Positions 19,701 through 27,415 of a stretch of 64,000 nt of DNA are shown here, piece by piece. The notes under the pieces are model-generated. The model was not told the DNA's origin. It made no database searches and saw only the letters and a program-made list of their open reading frames with translations. Location: assembly GCA_017644105.1 (NCBI GenBank), contig JAEPMD010000008.1:48845-112844 (forward strand), in the 5' to 3' direction. The translations under genes and the position numbers were made by a program. Origin of the DNA: Rhizobiaceae bacterium (GTDB lineage Bacteria; Pseudomonadota; Alphaproteobacteria; Rhizobiales; Rhizobiaceae). Every line of letters starts with the position of its first letter. Position 1 is the stretch's first letter.

Positions 19701-20205
19701 AGAAAAACTCACTGATCCTTACAAACCAACAGCCACGGTTGCGAAGGAATATGAGGAGTTTAAAAAGCCTTCTAACCCGATGCACTTGCTTATTCGTGCA
19801 GGTGATACGGATGTGAAAGTTGGCGATTATCTGGAATTTGAAATTTCGACCAACCGAGATTGCGAGTTGCAAATCCTATATGTTGAAGCCAACAAAACGA
19901 TTGAGGAATATCCGCAATCCGTTCTCGGGCCCAACATCCTAAAAGCCAATGAATGGCGTAAAGTGCCCTTCCCTGGTTCGAAACTGCGTGTTCAGTTTGA
20001 TGAGCCCGGAAATGGCGAAACGCTAATCGCATTCTGTCGTGTCGGTGGTTTGGGTGAATATCGTATCCGCCCACATGAAGTGGTGGAACTTGCTAAGGAA
20101 CTTTCACTTGATCGCAAGCGCGGCATTAGCTTCGTTGCCGAAGAGCAGATCGAAGTTGATGAAGGTGAAAGCGCCTATAACTACATCACTTTTGATGTGA
20201 GATAA
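16726..20205 (+). CDS. Large exported multihaem cytochrome c with C-terminal DUF4384-like domain
   Basis: 1159 residues, signal peptide with cleavage near AVAA at about 30. Four CxxCH sites: CASCH 57-61, CSECH 198-202 (in the AHCSECHTPRN context of dihaem dehydrogenase cytochromes), CRDCH 379-383 and CFECH 798-802. Residues about 480-780 are a domain I do not recognise (QLDWQYVRYFNFAYTPL, ending near the fourth haem). The C-terminal 150 residues, from MHLLIRAGDTDVKVGDYLEFEI, resemble DUF4384, also seen in the caspase gene at 21266. ATG 16726 follows GAGGGAG. Most likely a periplasmic electron acceptor for the membrane reductase upstream. No clear enzyme domain, so the terminal acceptor is unknown. 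Confidence 0.85.
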   Translation: MRNLSFAKSRLVAIAGFTLASIIGGSAVAAEIYPEGAFSDYSANLDNGKTLFHASACASCHGLADQLDTLAGGLKISTKLGTFYTPNITPNKEHGIGNWSNARFLNAVINGTKEDGSKYFGSIFPYAAFAKMSPEQVLDIKAYIGTLPESDAPSKEHSVSFPSKLIMRQWSDERPELMGSSDPQLARGEFLVNSAAHCSECHTPRNMGAMTYKLDEENSFAGETGLFGDFAPKINAKHIEAFGVEAFVVGNMLEAKKLNGKPLTLTNKRRYAKEYAKLPLEDRTAIYAYLTGKPVDPSPLMEMDKAAQEREGVIPIEPDVVKVLPNDPRPDTTGATELMQRIDAYCTVPTTVAAPAGQNKSTISPAIIAEADSIMDGFCRDCHGPGRGNAGSFPMGDIASIAGDRNSVIPGNPEGSPLYASIVSNRMPLGKKMSKDEVAALHTWITALGGDANAQAAAPAVEIKSAPKEALPKFVGGTIEELHLAAMNDLRQLDQLDWQYVRYFNFAYTPLPPVDCSAEGLSRNPVYTLHAAFNKFINSASLGNRLVPVTAVPGTNGALVRIDLRDYEWTAEQWLSLSTGAFTESVAHADFSQKAWDTLLRTTSSIYPYAISPSSDPILAALAQGIGDDVPIMRADWFTRFASESPYYDVLLQLPDQIEVLERRLNVDVAANIFNQRIIRAGFDQGQSGVSDHNRMLERHELANGGYYWKSYDFATSDGEGSLLAHPDGPPELGRTASGTKPFEYDGGEMIFSLPNGLQGYYLSDNLGNRLLIGPTAIVSNRKKANGRGVEIINARSCFECHDNGIVFNTDVVRKGILSSAQFTKDQRDVLLRMYPEEEVIQEAYMKDFEFFVDNLAKLNITETNSAGMTVSSRPPFETGQTELVTYLADLHFDDLEYDALAREFGLTVEEFQDRIFGIGDAHLSQIVATWTRRAQNGLKIPREEVENYWKVLLPLLTHLDAYTYSGAVTYEAVKSVDDYEKVTEVAVQKVTEKLTDPYKPTATVAKEYEEFKKPSNPMHLLIRAGDTDVKVGDYLEFEISTNRDCELQILYVEANKTIEEYPQSVLGPNILKANEWRKVPFPGSKLRVQFDEPGNGETLIAFCRVGGLGEYRIRPHEVVELAKELSLDRKRGISFVAEEQIEVDEGESAYNYITFDVR

Positions 20206-20215
20206 CGAAAATGCT

Positions 20216-20244
20216 GACACCCGCGATCCTCTATTGCGGGTGTC
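20216..20244 (+). terminator. Strong stem-loop between the cytochrome and OmpA genes
   Basis: GACACCCGC and GCGGGTGTC form a perfect 9-bp stem with an 11-nt loop, 10 nt after the cytochrome stop. It is followed by ATTCTCATGG without a T-run, so it is more likely an mRNA-processing or stabilising hairpin within an operon than a full terminator. Confidence 0.6.
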
Positions 20245-20265
20245 ATTCTCATGGAGGATAAGTTG

Positions 20266-21261
20266 ATGACAACTCAGAACAAAACGAAACTTTTCGCAAT
20301 TGGATTATCCACATTTTTAGCAAGCAAAGCGTTTAGCATGGCTAGTGATTGCAAAACTTCGTTAGCTGAGCTGAATGACGCACGAATGAATGCGGATTAT
20401 TCCATTGTGGAAGCGGCAATTGGTAAATTTAAATCAACGACCGATTGTTCTGATGAATCCGTCAATTTAGCACTCACGCAAACAGCTGCCATTTTGGCCC
20501 AACGCGCGCAAGGTGAAATTGCCAATGGCAATCTATCAAATGCTGAGCAATTGCTCTCTATGGCACCTGCGACCCATTGGCTGGTGCAAGTTTCACGCGC
20601 TGACATTGCGGCCAAACAAGACGATCGAGCCAAGGCAGCTGAGCTTTATAATGCAAGCCTTGACACAATCTTAGATCAAGCGCTGACACCTGATAGCGAG
20701 CAATTGGGCGAATACGCGCAGCAGATTGCTATGCTGGCGCAGGAAAATACAATGTTGGCAGGATCAACAGCCAATCTTATCAGCCGGTCTGATGGACGCG
20801 CCACAGGCGTTTATGGAGCCTTATCGCGCGGTCTATCATTTGTGCCAGCAGAAAAACCAGCGGCAGAGTATAAGCCTCCGGTCAATGAAGAAGTCTATGA
20901 AAAACGACCGGTGAAATCGACATATATCCCGATTAAATTTGCAACTGATTCCGATCACTTAGGTGACACAGGCAAGCAGGAAGCATTGAAACTCGCCAAG
21001 TTCATCAACTCTTATCACATCAAGAAAATCAAACTGATTGGTCATACGGATGAACGCGGCAGCCATGAATATAATCAGGATCTATCTGAACGTCGTGCAC
21101 ATAGTCTGAAGACTTTCCTAATCGATCATGGTGGTGTCATTGCTGAGATCATCACCATTGGTCGAGGTGAAAAAGAACCACCGGTTCTATCTGATTACTC
21201 AATTTACAGCGTCGAACAAAGACAAGCGATCGCCCGTCGCGTGGAGCTAGCACTGGATTAA
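20266..21261 (+). CDS. OmpA-family protein with C-terminal peptidoglycan-binding domain
   Basis: 331 residues from ATG 20266, placed after GGAGGATAAG; an ATG at 20251 lies upstream of that site. The N-terminus is a signal peptide (KLFAIGLSTFLASKAFSMAS). Residues about 25-200 are helical and alanine-rich, TPR-like in look. The C-terminal domain starts STYIPIKFATDSDHL and contains the OmpA/MotB signature KLIGHTDERGSHEYNQDLS and RRVELALD, which binds diaminopimelate in peptidoglycan. Likely a periplasmic scaffold. It lies between the tetrahaem cytochrome and the second caspase gene, only 4 nt before the latter. Confidence 0.84.
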   Translation: MTTQNKTKLFAIGLSTFLASKAFSMASDCKTSLAELNDARMNADYSIVEAAIGKFKSTTDCSDESVNLALTQTAAILAQRAQGEIANGNLSNAEQLLSMAPATHWLVQVSRADIAAKQDDRAKAAELYNASLDTILDQALTPDSEQLGEYAQQIAMLAQENTMLAGSTANLISRSDGRATGVYGALSRGLSFVPAEKPAAEYKPPVNEEVYEKRPVKSTYIPIKFATDSDHLGDTGKQEALKLAKFINSYHIKKIKLIGHTDERGSHEYNQDLSERRAHSLKTFLIDHGGVIAEIITIGRGEKEPPVLSDYSIYSVEQRQAIARRVELALD

Positions 21262-21265
21262 TTTC

Positions 21266-22903
21266 ATGATGGTTATTCGCGCGGTTTTCACGATTGTTTT
21301 TTTATGCTTATCGATACAATTATCGCAAGCCAAACAATTTGGTTTGGTCGTGGGTATTGATGATTACAAACATTTCTTTCCACGAGCGGAGACCCCTCCC
21401 GGCCAGCATACCGATCTACAAGGCGCGGTAAATGATGCAAAACTCATAGCCAAATCCTTGCGCGCCAAGGGCGTTGATCTACCTGACACGCATGTCCTGC
21501 TCAATGAAACTGCGACGACGAAAAACTTTCTAGCCGCATATCAAAACATGCTCGATCGTGCGGATCCCGGCGATACATTTATCATCACATTTGCAGGTCA
21601 CGGCGGTCAGGAAAGAGAAGTTGCCGAACCTTTGGATGAGAAGGATAATCTCGATGAAACTTTAATGTTCTACGAGTTTGATCCACAAAACCCGCGCGTT
21701 GGCAGGCTCAATGACGATCAGATTCGAGAACAGCTCAAACTCGCCAGAGAATTTAAAATCATCCTCGTGATGGATTCCTGTCATTCAGGTGGTCTTGAGC
21801 GCTCGATCAATAAAAACATTGCTGGCGCATCTCGTAATGGCGGCAAGTGGAATATTACCGTTGAACCTCTTTTAGATGAGATCATCCCCAAAAGTGGTGA
21901 CAAAGATAATTCGCTCGCTCATGTGACGAAAATTCTGGCGACCGCAACAGATGAATTGCTTGTGACGGAAACCCGCATTGATGGTCAACCACACGGCGCG
22001 CTTTCCTACTATTTTGCGCAAGGCATTTCAGGTGAAGCGGATGCGGATAAGAACAATTATGTCAGCAAACGTGAATTATCAAATTATATCGAAACACAAG
22101 TTTTGGCGGAAATGAACCAGAACCAAAAACCACGCCTTCTGCCGCGCGGTGACGACACTGTCGCCTTTCAACTGGTTCCAGATGCACCCGAACCCGCTGA
22201 GCCAGAAAAAGAAGAACCAAAGCCAGAACCAAAACCTGTGATAAAGGTTGATACCGAAGTCAAGCGGGACGATCGCATCACAGTTCGTACACTCGATGGG
22301 TCAGATATTTTTGCACTCGGTTCCGATGGTCGATATGTCACCGAAAGCGCGGACATCACCTTTGAACCGACACGTGACGGTTGGACGGTTTATAACCACA
22401 CCGGCGATAAAATTTATCATCTTTTTGAGGAAGACGAGCTGAGCGATGAACCTCAAAAAATCATAGCACGAACGAAATTCCTTAAACGTCTGCACAAGCT
22501 TGTCCGCTCGGATTTACCATTGGGTGAAATCAGAGCTGCGCAATCGCCCAAACTGCAAACCATTGGTTCGCGGGTGAAGTTTACCTTCACTGCACCAAGT
22601 GAAAATTTGCAGCATCTGACAGCGTTTAATCTCGCTGGCAATGGCGAGTTTCAATATCTCTATCCTCAACCGACAAGCCCGTCGGAGATCGGATCGCGCG
22701 GATTAGCTGTTGAGTTTCAGGTTGTCCCGCCAGCAGGTGCAGACCAACTTGTCGGCGTTTATTGCACCGACCAGCCGCATGATCTGCAAAACTATTTGCG
22801 CAATCACAATGGTGGATATGCACCTGAACCGGCTGAGTTTGAAATCTTCTTAAAACAAGTTGATTGCCAAATCGGAAGAATTGGCCTTTTCACCCAAGAA
22901 TAG
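21266..22903 (+). CDS. Exported caspase-like (peptidase C14) protein with DUF4384-like C-terminus
   Basis: 545 residues. Signal peptide (VFTIVFLCLSIQLSQAKQ), a caspase domain starting FGLVVGIDDYKHF, with catalytic H112 (FAGHGGQ) and C172 (VMDSCHSGG), the spacing of active metacaspase-like enzymes. A proline/glutamate-rich linker (about 308-332) leads to a C-terminal region with KFTFTAPSENLQHLTAFNL and FQYLYPQP, resembling DUF4384, as at the end of the cytochrome at 16726. Caspase-DUF4384 pairing is known in bacteria, but its role is not. It directly follows the OmpA gene and probably belongs to the same transcript. Confidence 0.85.
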   Translation: MMVIRAVFTIVFLCLSIQLSQAKQFGLVVGIDDYKHFFPRAETPPGQHTDLQGAVNDAKLIAKSLRAKGVDLPDTHVLLNETATTKNFLAAYQNMLDRADPGDTFIITFAGHGGQEREVAEPLDEKDNLDETLMFYEFDPQNPRVGRLNDDQIREQLKLAREFKIILVMDSCHSGGLERSINKNIAGASRNGGKWNITVEPLLDEIIPKSGDKDNSLAHVTKILATATDELLVTETRIDGQPHGALSYYFAQGISGEADADKNNYVSKRELSNYIETQVLAEMNQNQKPRLLPRGDDTVAFQLVPDAPEPAEPEKEEPKPEPKPVIKVDTEVKRDDRITVRTLDGSDIFALGSDGRYVTESADITFEPTRDGWTVYNHTGDKIYHLFEEDELSDEPQKIIARTKFLKRLHKLVRSDLPLGEIRAAQSPKLQTIGSRVKFTFTAPSENLQHLTAFNLAGNGEFQYLYPQPTSPSEIGSRGLAVEFQVVPPAGADQLVGVYCTDQPHDLQNYLRNHNGGYAPEPAEFEIFLKQVDCQIGRIGLFTQE

Positions 22904-22975
22904 GCGTTTTTAAAGCCTCACAATCGCAAGATTTGTCAACAAGCCTGAATAGATGAACTTTTAGGTCTGTCATCA

Positions 22976-23005
22976 CTTGTGTAATTGAGATTTTAAACTA
23001 CATAT
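22976..23005 (+). promoter_or_regulatory. Possible heat-shock (RpoH-type) promoter of htpG
   Basis: CTTGTGT at 22976 and CTACATAT at 22998-23005 resemble the -35 CTTG and -10 CYTATNT elements of alphaproteobacterial RpoH promoters with a 15-nt spacer. It lies about 48 nt before the htpG start. The match is partial, and expectation from the gene it precedes influenced the call. Confidence 0.35.
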
Positions 23006-23053
23006 GCCGCAGCTTTAAACAACATTCATCATCAATCTTGGAGGCTTATTATC

Positions 23054-24916
23054 GTGAGTGATACAGCATCAAAAGAGACATTTTCATTTCAGACCGAAGT
23101 TGGACAGCTTTTAGATATCGTTGCCGGTTCGCTTTATTCAAACCGCGAAATCTTTTTAAGAGAACTCGTCTCCAATGCTTCAGATGCTTGCGATAAACTT
23201 CGCTATGAAGCACTCACAAATGCCTCTCTCTTAGAGGGTGGGCAAGACTTTACGATTGGCATTGAAATTGATGCGAAGGCGAAAACCCTGACCGTTTCTG
23301 ACAACGGCATCGGCATGAACCATCAGGATCTGCTAGACACGCTGGGCACGATCGCCAAATCCGGTACCAGCAATTTCTTAAACGCGCTCGATGATGAAAA
23401 CAAAGGCGATTTGGGTCTCATTGGCCAATTTGGTGTTGGCTTCTATTCCGCCTTTATGGTGGCTGAAAATGTCAGCGTCACAACCCGCAAAGCTGGAGAA
23501 AAAGAAGCTTGGCTTTGGGCATCTGATGGCAAGGGTCAATTTACCATCGAACCGACCACAAGAGACAGTAACGGTACAAGCGTCACACTTGCACTTAAGA
23601 AAGATGCCAAAGAATTCTTAAAAGATGCGCGTATCAAGCACATCATTCGCACCTATTCAGATCACATCAGCTTCCCCGTATTACTTGGTGAGGACACGCT
23701 CAATTCAGCATCTGCTCTTTGGACACGACCAGCTAAAGACATCACCGAAGAGCAATACACCGAGTTCTACCGACATTCCGGACATGCATATGATGAACCA
23801 TGGCTGACCATGCATAATCGCGTTGAGGGTCTGCTCAGCTACACTAATCTGTTGTTTGTGCCGTCTATGGCGCCGTTTGACCTTTATGAGCCGGAGCGTA
23901 AAAGCCACGTTAAGCTATATGTCAATCGCGTCTTTATCACCGATGACACACAAGGGCTTCTGCCGCCATATTTGCGTTTCTTGCGCGGCATCGTCGACAG
24001 CAAAGACCTCTCACTCAATGTCTCACGCGAAATGCTGCAATCTGATCCAAAACTCGCCAAGCTCAAAACCGGCCTAACCAAACGTGTGCTTGGTGAATTA
24101 AAGAAAAAGGCCGATAAAAAGCCAGAGGATTATAAAGCGTTTTGGGCGAATTTCGGCGCGGTTCTAAAAGAGGGTCTGGTCGAAGAAATTGCTCTACGCG
24201 ACAAGATTTTAGAAATCTGCCGATTTAGATCAACTCAAGGCGAAGAACTTACTAGCCTTGCAAGCTATGCTGAACGCATGAAAGAAGGCCAGGACGCGGT
24301 CTATTACATCGTTGGTGAAGACGCGTCCAAAATTGCCCTTTCGCCACACCTTGAAGGTTTTAAAGCCAAAGGCGTTGAAGTGTTGCTCTTGTCAGATTCC
24401 GTTGATGAATTCTGGTTGCAACACATCACTGAATTTGAAGGCAAAGCGTTTAAATCCATCACCCGCGGCTCTGATGATCTGGATAAAATTGATAATCCAG
24501 ACAAGAAGGATGAGGATGAAAAACCCGAGGCCCAAGAGCTCGACAAGCTTATCGAGCTCATCAAGGCAGAACTTGGAGACACCATTAAGGACGTCCGTCC
24601 ATCAAAACGCCTTACAGATAGCCCTGTATGCTTAATCGCAGATGATGGTGATATGGATGTCACACTTGAACGCATGCTCAAACGTGCAGGACAATTGCAG
24701 CATTCAACACCACGTGTTTTAGAGCTCAATCCAACGCACCAAATCATCCTCAAACTTGCTGAACGCGCAAAAAGCGATGACGGTGCGAGCGATGATTTGC
24801 TCAAAGACGCTGCACATTTGCTGCTTGATCAAGCGCGGATCTCTGAAGGCGAAGCGCCAAGCGATGCATTAGAGTTTAGCAGACGCCTAACCGCCGTCAT
24901 GTCTTTAGCGCTTTAG
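23054..24916 (+). CDS. htpG: Chaperone protein HtpG (Hsp90)
   Basis: ATP-dependent cytosolic chaperone, 620 residues, typical family length. N-terminal GHKL ATPase: FQTEVGQLLDIVAGSLYSN, EIFLRELVSNASDACDKLR, DNGIGM and GQFGVGFYSAFMVA. Middle domain with LYVNRVFITDD and LPPYLRFLRGIVDS.DLSLNVSRE. The C-terminal dimerisation domain ends with LDQARISEGEAPSD. The start is GTG 23054 after TTGGAGG. Monocistronic by appearance, with its own upstream region and a stem-loop after it. Confidence 0.97.
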   Translation: MSDTASKETFSFQTEVGQLLDIVAGSLYSNREIFLRELVSNASDACDKLRYEALTNASLLEGGQDFTIGIEIDAKAKTLTVSDNGIGMNHQDLLDTLGTIAKSGTSNFLNALDDENKGDLGLIGQFGVGFYSAFMVAENVSVTTRKAGEKEAWLWASDGKGQFTIEPTTRDSNGTSVTLALKKDAKEFLKDARIKHIIRTYSDHISFPVLLGEDTLNSASALWTRPAKDITEEQYTEFYRHSGHAYDEPWLTMHNRVEGLLSYTNLLFVPSMAPFDLYEPERKSHVKLYVNRVFITDDTQGLLPPYLRFLRGIVDSKDLSLNVSREMLQSDPKLAKLKTGLTKRVLGELKKKADKKPEDYKAFWANFGAVLKEGLVEEIALRDKILEICRFRSTQGEELTSLASYAERMKEGQDAVYYIVGEDASKIALSPHLEGFKAKGVEVLLLSDSVDEFWLQHITEFEGKAFKSITRGSDDLDKIDNPDKKDEDEKPEAQELDKLIELIKAELGDTIKDVRPSKRLTDSPVCLIADDGDMDVTLERMLKRAGQLQHSTPRVLELNPTHQIILKLAERAKSDDGASDDLLKDAAHLLLDQARISEGEAPSDALEFSRRLTAVMSLAL

Positions 24917-24922
24917 GACCTT

Positions 24923-24959
24923 AGAAAAGTGGCCAATGGAGCCAGTTGATCACTTTTCT
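24923..24959 (+). terminator. Terminator-like stem-loop after htpG
   Basis: AGAAAAGTG and CACTTTTCT form a 9-bp stem around a 19-nt loop, 7 nt after the htpG stop. The right arm itself holds TTTTCT and is followed by ATTGT. It probably ends htpG transcription. Confidence 0.6.
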
Positions 24960-25011
24960 ATTGTCATGCAAAAACCAACTTAACATTAAGTTTTGTTGTG
25001 CTAACGTTGAT

Positions 25012-25032
25012 CCCGCACATCTTTTGTGCGGG
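25012..25032 (+). other. Leader stem-loop before the molybdoenzyme gene
   Basis: CCCGCAC and GTGCGGG pair perfectly (7 bp, GC-rich) around a 7-nt loop, ending 21 nt before the chosen start. A weaker stem, ACTTA/TAAGT, lies about 30 nt upstream. There is no T-run. It could affect translation or mRNA stability, or argue that the true start is elsewhere. Confidence 0.45.
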
Positions 25033-25053
25033 GAAAATGTAAGCAGAGATGAA

Positions 25054-27354
25054 ATGCGACAAAAATATACAGCTGCACATTGGGGCAGCTATCAAGTTGA
25101 TGCGTCAGACGACGAAGTAAAACTTGAACCCTTGGACGACGATCCAAATCCATCCACCATTGGCAATGGTTGGATGAGCGCTACCACAGACAATCAATTA
25201 AGAATTACCAAGCCAGCTGTTCGAAAAGGTTGGCTTGAGAACCGAGAAACATCCAATCGATGCAACGACATCTATATAGAGGTGGAGTGGGACGTTGCGC
25301 TCGATCTTGCAGCCAAAGAGCTGACACGTGTTCGCCAAGCCCATGGCAATTCCGCGATCTATGCTGGCTCATATGGTTGGGCAAGCACCGGGCGTTTTCA
25401 CCACGCACAATCACAACTGAAAAGGTTCCTCAACACCATTGGGGGCTTCACCTCATCCAAAACCACCTATTCACATGGTGCGGCGGAAGTTTTATTGCCG
25501 CATATTACCGGCATGTCCAACAGGGTCTTCCAAGATGAAATGACCAGCTTGGAACTGGTGGCAGAACATTGCGAATATCTTGTCTGCTTTGGCGGCATTT
25601 CAGCCAGAACCGCGCAGATTACCTCAAGCGGAACGTCCAAACATGAGGTGGAGAATTGGCTGGAAGCCACACGCCAAAACGGCATGAAAGTGGTCAATAT
25701 TTCACCGCTGCGGTCGGATTTTTCAAGCGATGCTGGCGCGCAATGGTTACCGATCAGACCCAATACAGATGCCGCGCTGATGCTGGCGATTGCGCATACG
25801 CTCATTGATCGCAACCTTTATGATGAGGCATTCCTAAACACCTATTGCGTTGGCTGGGACGCATTTAAAGCCTATGTGATGGGCGAAACGGATGGCATTG
25901 CAAAAACACCTGAATGGGCAGAAGAGATCACTGAGATATCTGAGGGTGTTATCATTGAACTTGCCGAAAATATGGCGCGTCATAAAACCATGATATCAAC
26001 AACATGGGCGATGCAACGCGCTGATCATGGCGAGCAACCGATCTGGCTCGCGCTCACATTAGCTGCCATGTTGGGGCAAATCGGCCAAAAAGGTACTGGC
26101 TTTTCCTTTGGATATGGGTCAACCACACCAGTGGGCAGGTCTGATAAATTGATCAGCTGGCCTTCCGTGCCGCAAGGGCAAAATCCGGTGAAGGATTTTA
26201 TCCCGGTCGCCAAGATCACCGAGCTTCTATCAACGTCTGGCCAGAGTTTCAAATTTGAAGGCGAAACCCATCAAATGCCGGATATCAAACTGGTCTACTG
26301 GGCAGGTGGTAATCCGTTTCACCATCAGCAAGACCTCAATAAGCTCAATGACGCGTGGACCAAGCCCGACACAGTGATTGTCCATGAACAATTCTGGACA
26401 TCAACCGCACGCCGGGCAGATATCGTCTTTCCGGTCACATCCTCGCTGGAGCGCGATGATATTATGATGAACCGTCGCGATCCTAAATTGGTTTGGATGG
26501 AACGCGTTTATGAAGCCAAAATCGACGCAAAGTCCGATCACGATATTCTTTGCGGCTTGGCTGAAAGATTAGGCGTGTTGGATAAATTTTCCGAACATAA
26601 ATCAGTTGATCAATGGCTCGAGCAACTCTGGAGCGATTCTCAAGCAGTTGCGCGTTCTGAGAAATTCGATCTGCCATCATTTGAAGACTTTAAAAACGAA
26701 GGCGTGTTTGAATGCCCCAATAGCTCAGAAACGCGCATTCAATTCGGTGATTTTATCGCAGATCCGACGGCCAATCCGCTTAACACACCAAGCGGTAAAA
26801 TTGAGATCTATTCAGACACCTTTGCAAAAATGGATATGGCCGATTGCCCGCCTCACCCCATGTGGCTCGAACCGGTTGAATGGTTGGGTGATCAACATAA
26901 CAAGCCGGATGCCCTGCATCTAATTTCCGGTCAGCCAGCAACGCGTTTACATAGCCAGCTCGATAACGGATCGGAATCCAAGTCCACAAAAATCAAAGGT
27001 CAAGAGCCCGCTTATCTGCACACCAAATTTGCAGCAAGGAATGGCATTCGAAGCGGCGATATTATTCTGGTTCATAATGAACGCGGCAAGTGTTTATGCG
27101 CAGCTCAATTGACCGATGATATCCATCCACAATCGATCTCGCTTGCAACAGGCGCATGGTATGATCCGCAGGAAATTGATGGTGAGATAATCGAGGTGCA
27201 TGGCAATCCCAATGTGCTGACCATTGATAAAGGCTGCTCAGAGTTATCGCAGTCTAATATCGCGCATACAGCACTGGTATGGGTGTCGAAATGGGAGAAG
27301 CCGCTTCCACCCATTAAAGTTCACTCGCCACCTGAGATCGAGCAACCAAATTAA
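25054..27354 (+). CDS. Cytoplasmic molybdopterin oxidoreductase, BisC/TorA/DMSO-reductase family
   Basis: Mo-bis-MGD enzyme of about 767 residues that probably reduces S-oxides (biotin or methionine sulfoxide) or N-oxides. Family hallmarks are YAGSYGWASTGRFHHAQSQLKRFLN, the likely Mo-ligand serine in TTYSHGAAEVLLPH, GGNPFHHQQDLN, and the C-terminal SGQPATRLHSQLD and IRSGDIILVHNERG. There is no N-terminal CxxC...C 4Fe-4S motif and no twin-arginine signal, as in BisC-type cytosolic enzymes. The start at ATG 25054 matches the N-terminal AAHWGSY segment; the frame stays open 36 codons further, but that stretch overlaps leader hairpins. No cytochrome or chaperone partner is adjacent. The substrate cannot be fixed from sequence alone. 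Confidence 0.85.
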   Translation: MRQKYTAAHWGSYQVDASDDEVKLEPLDDDPNPSTIGNGWMSATTDNQLRITKPAVRKGWLENRETSNRCNDIYIEVEWDVALDLAAKELTRVRQAHGNSAIYAGSYGWASTGRFHHAQSQLKRFLNTIGGFTSSKTTYSHGAAEVLLPHITGMSNRVFQDEMTSLELVAEHCEYLVCFGGISARTAQITSSGTSKHEVENWLEATRQNGMKVVNISPLRSDFSSDAGAQWLPIRPNTDAALMLAIAHTLIDRNLYDEAFLNTYCVGWDAFKAYVMGETDGIAKTPEWAEEITEISEGVIIELAENMARHKTMISTTWAMQRADHGEQPIWLALTLAAMLGQIGQKGTGFSFGYGSTTPVGRSDKLISWPSVPQGQNPVKDFIPVAKITELLSTSGQSFKFEGETHQMPDIKLVYWAGGNPFHHQQDLNKLNDAWTKPDTVIVHEQFWTSTARRADIVFPVTSSLERDDIMMNRRDPKLVWMERVYEAKIDAKSDHDILCGLAERLGVLDKFSEHKSVDQWLEQLWSDSQAVARSEKFDLPSFEDFKNEGVFECPNSSETRIQFGDFIADPTANPLNTPSGKIEIYSDTFAKMDMADCPPHPMWLEPVEWLGDQHNKPDALHLISGQPATRLHSQLDNGSESKSTKIKGQEPAYLHTKFAARNGIRSGDIILVHNERGKCLCAAQLTDDIHPQSISLATGAWYDPQEIDGEIIEVHGNPNVLTIDKGCSELSQSNIAHTALVWVSKWEKPLPPIKVHSPPEIEQPN

Positions 27355-27363
27355 TTCCAATAA

Positions 27364-27395
27364 AAAAGGCCAGATCTTTTCAGACCTGGCCTTTT
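27364..27395. terminator. Bidirectional intrinsic terminator
   Basis: AAAAGGCCAG and CTGGCCTTTT form a 10-bp stem with a 12-nt loop between two convergent genes. It has A-tract and T-tract flanks, so it can work on both strands. Confidence 0.88.
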
Positions 27396-27415
27396 ATATG
27401 GATATCTAATTCAGA

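Noticed and set aside
24304-24804. Minus-strand frame of 166 codons within htpG
   Set aside because: Serine-rich shadow of the htpG reading frame, without domain motifs.
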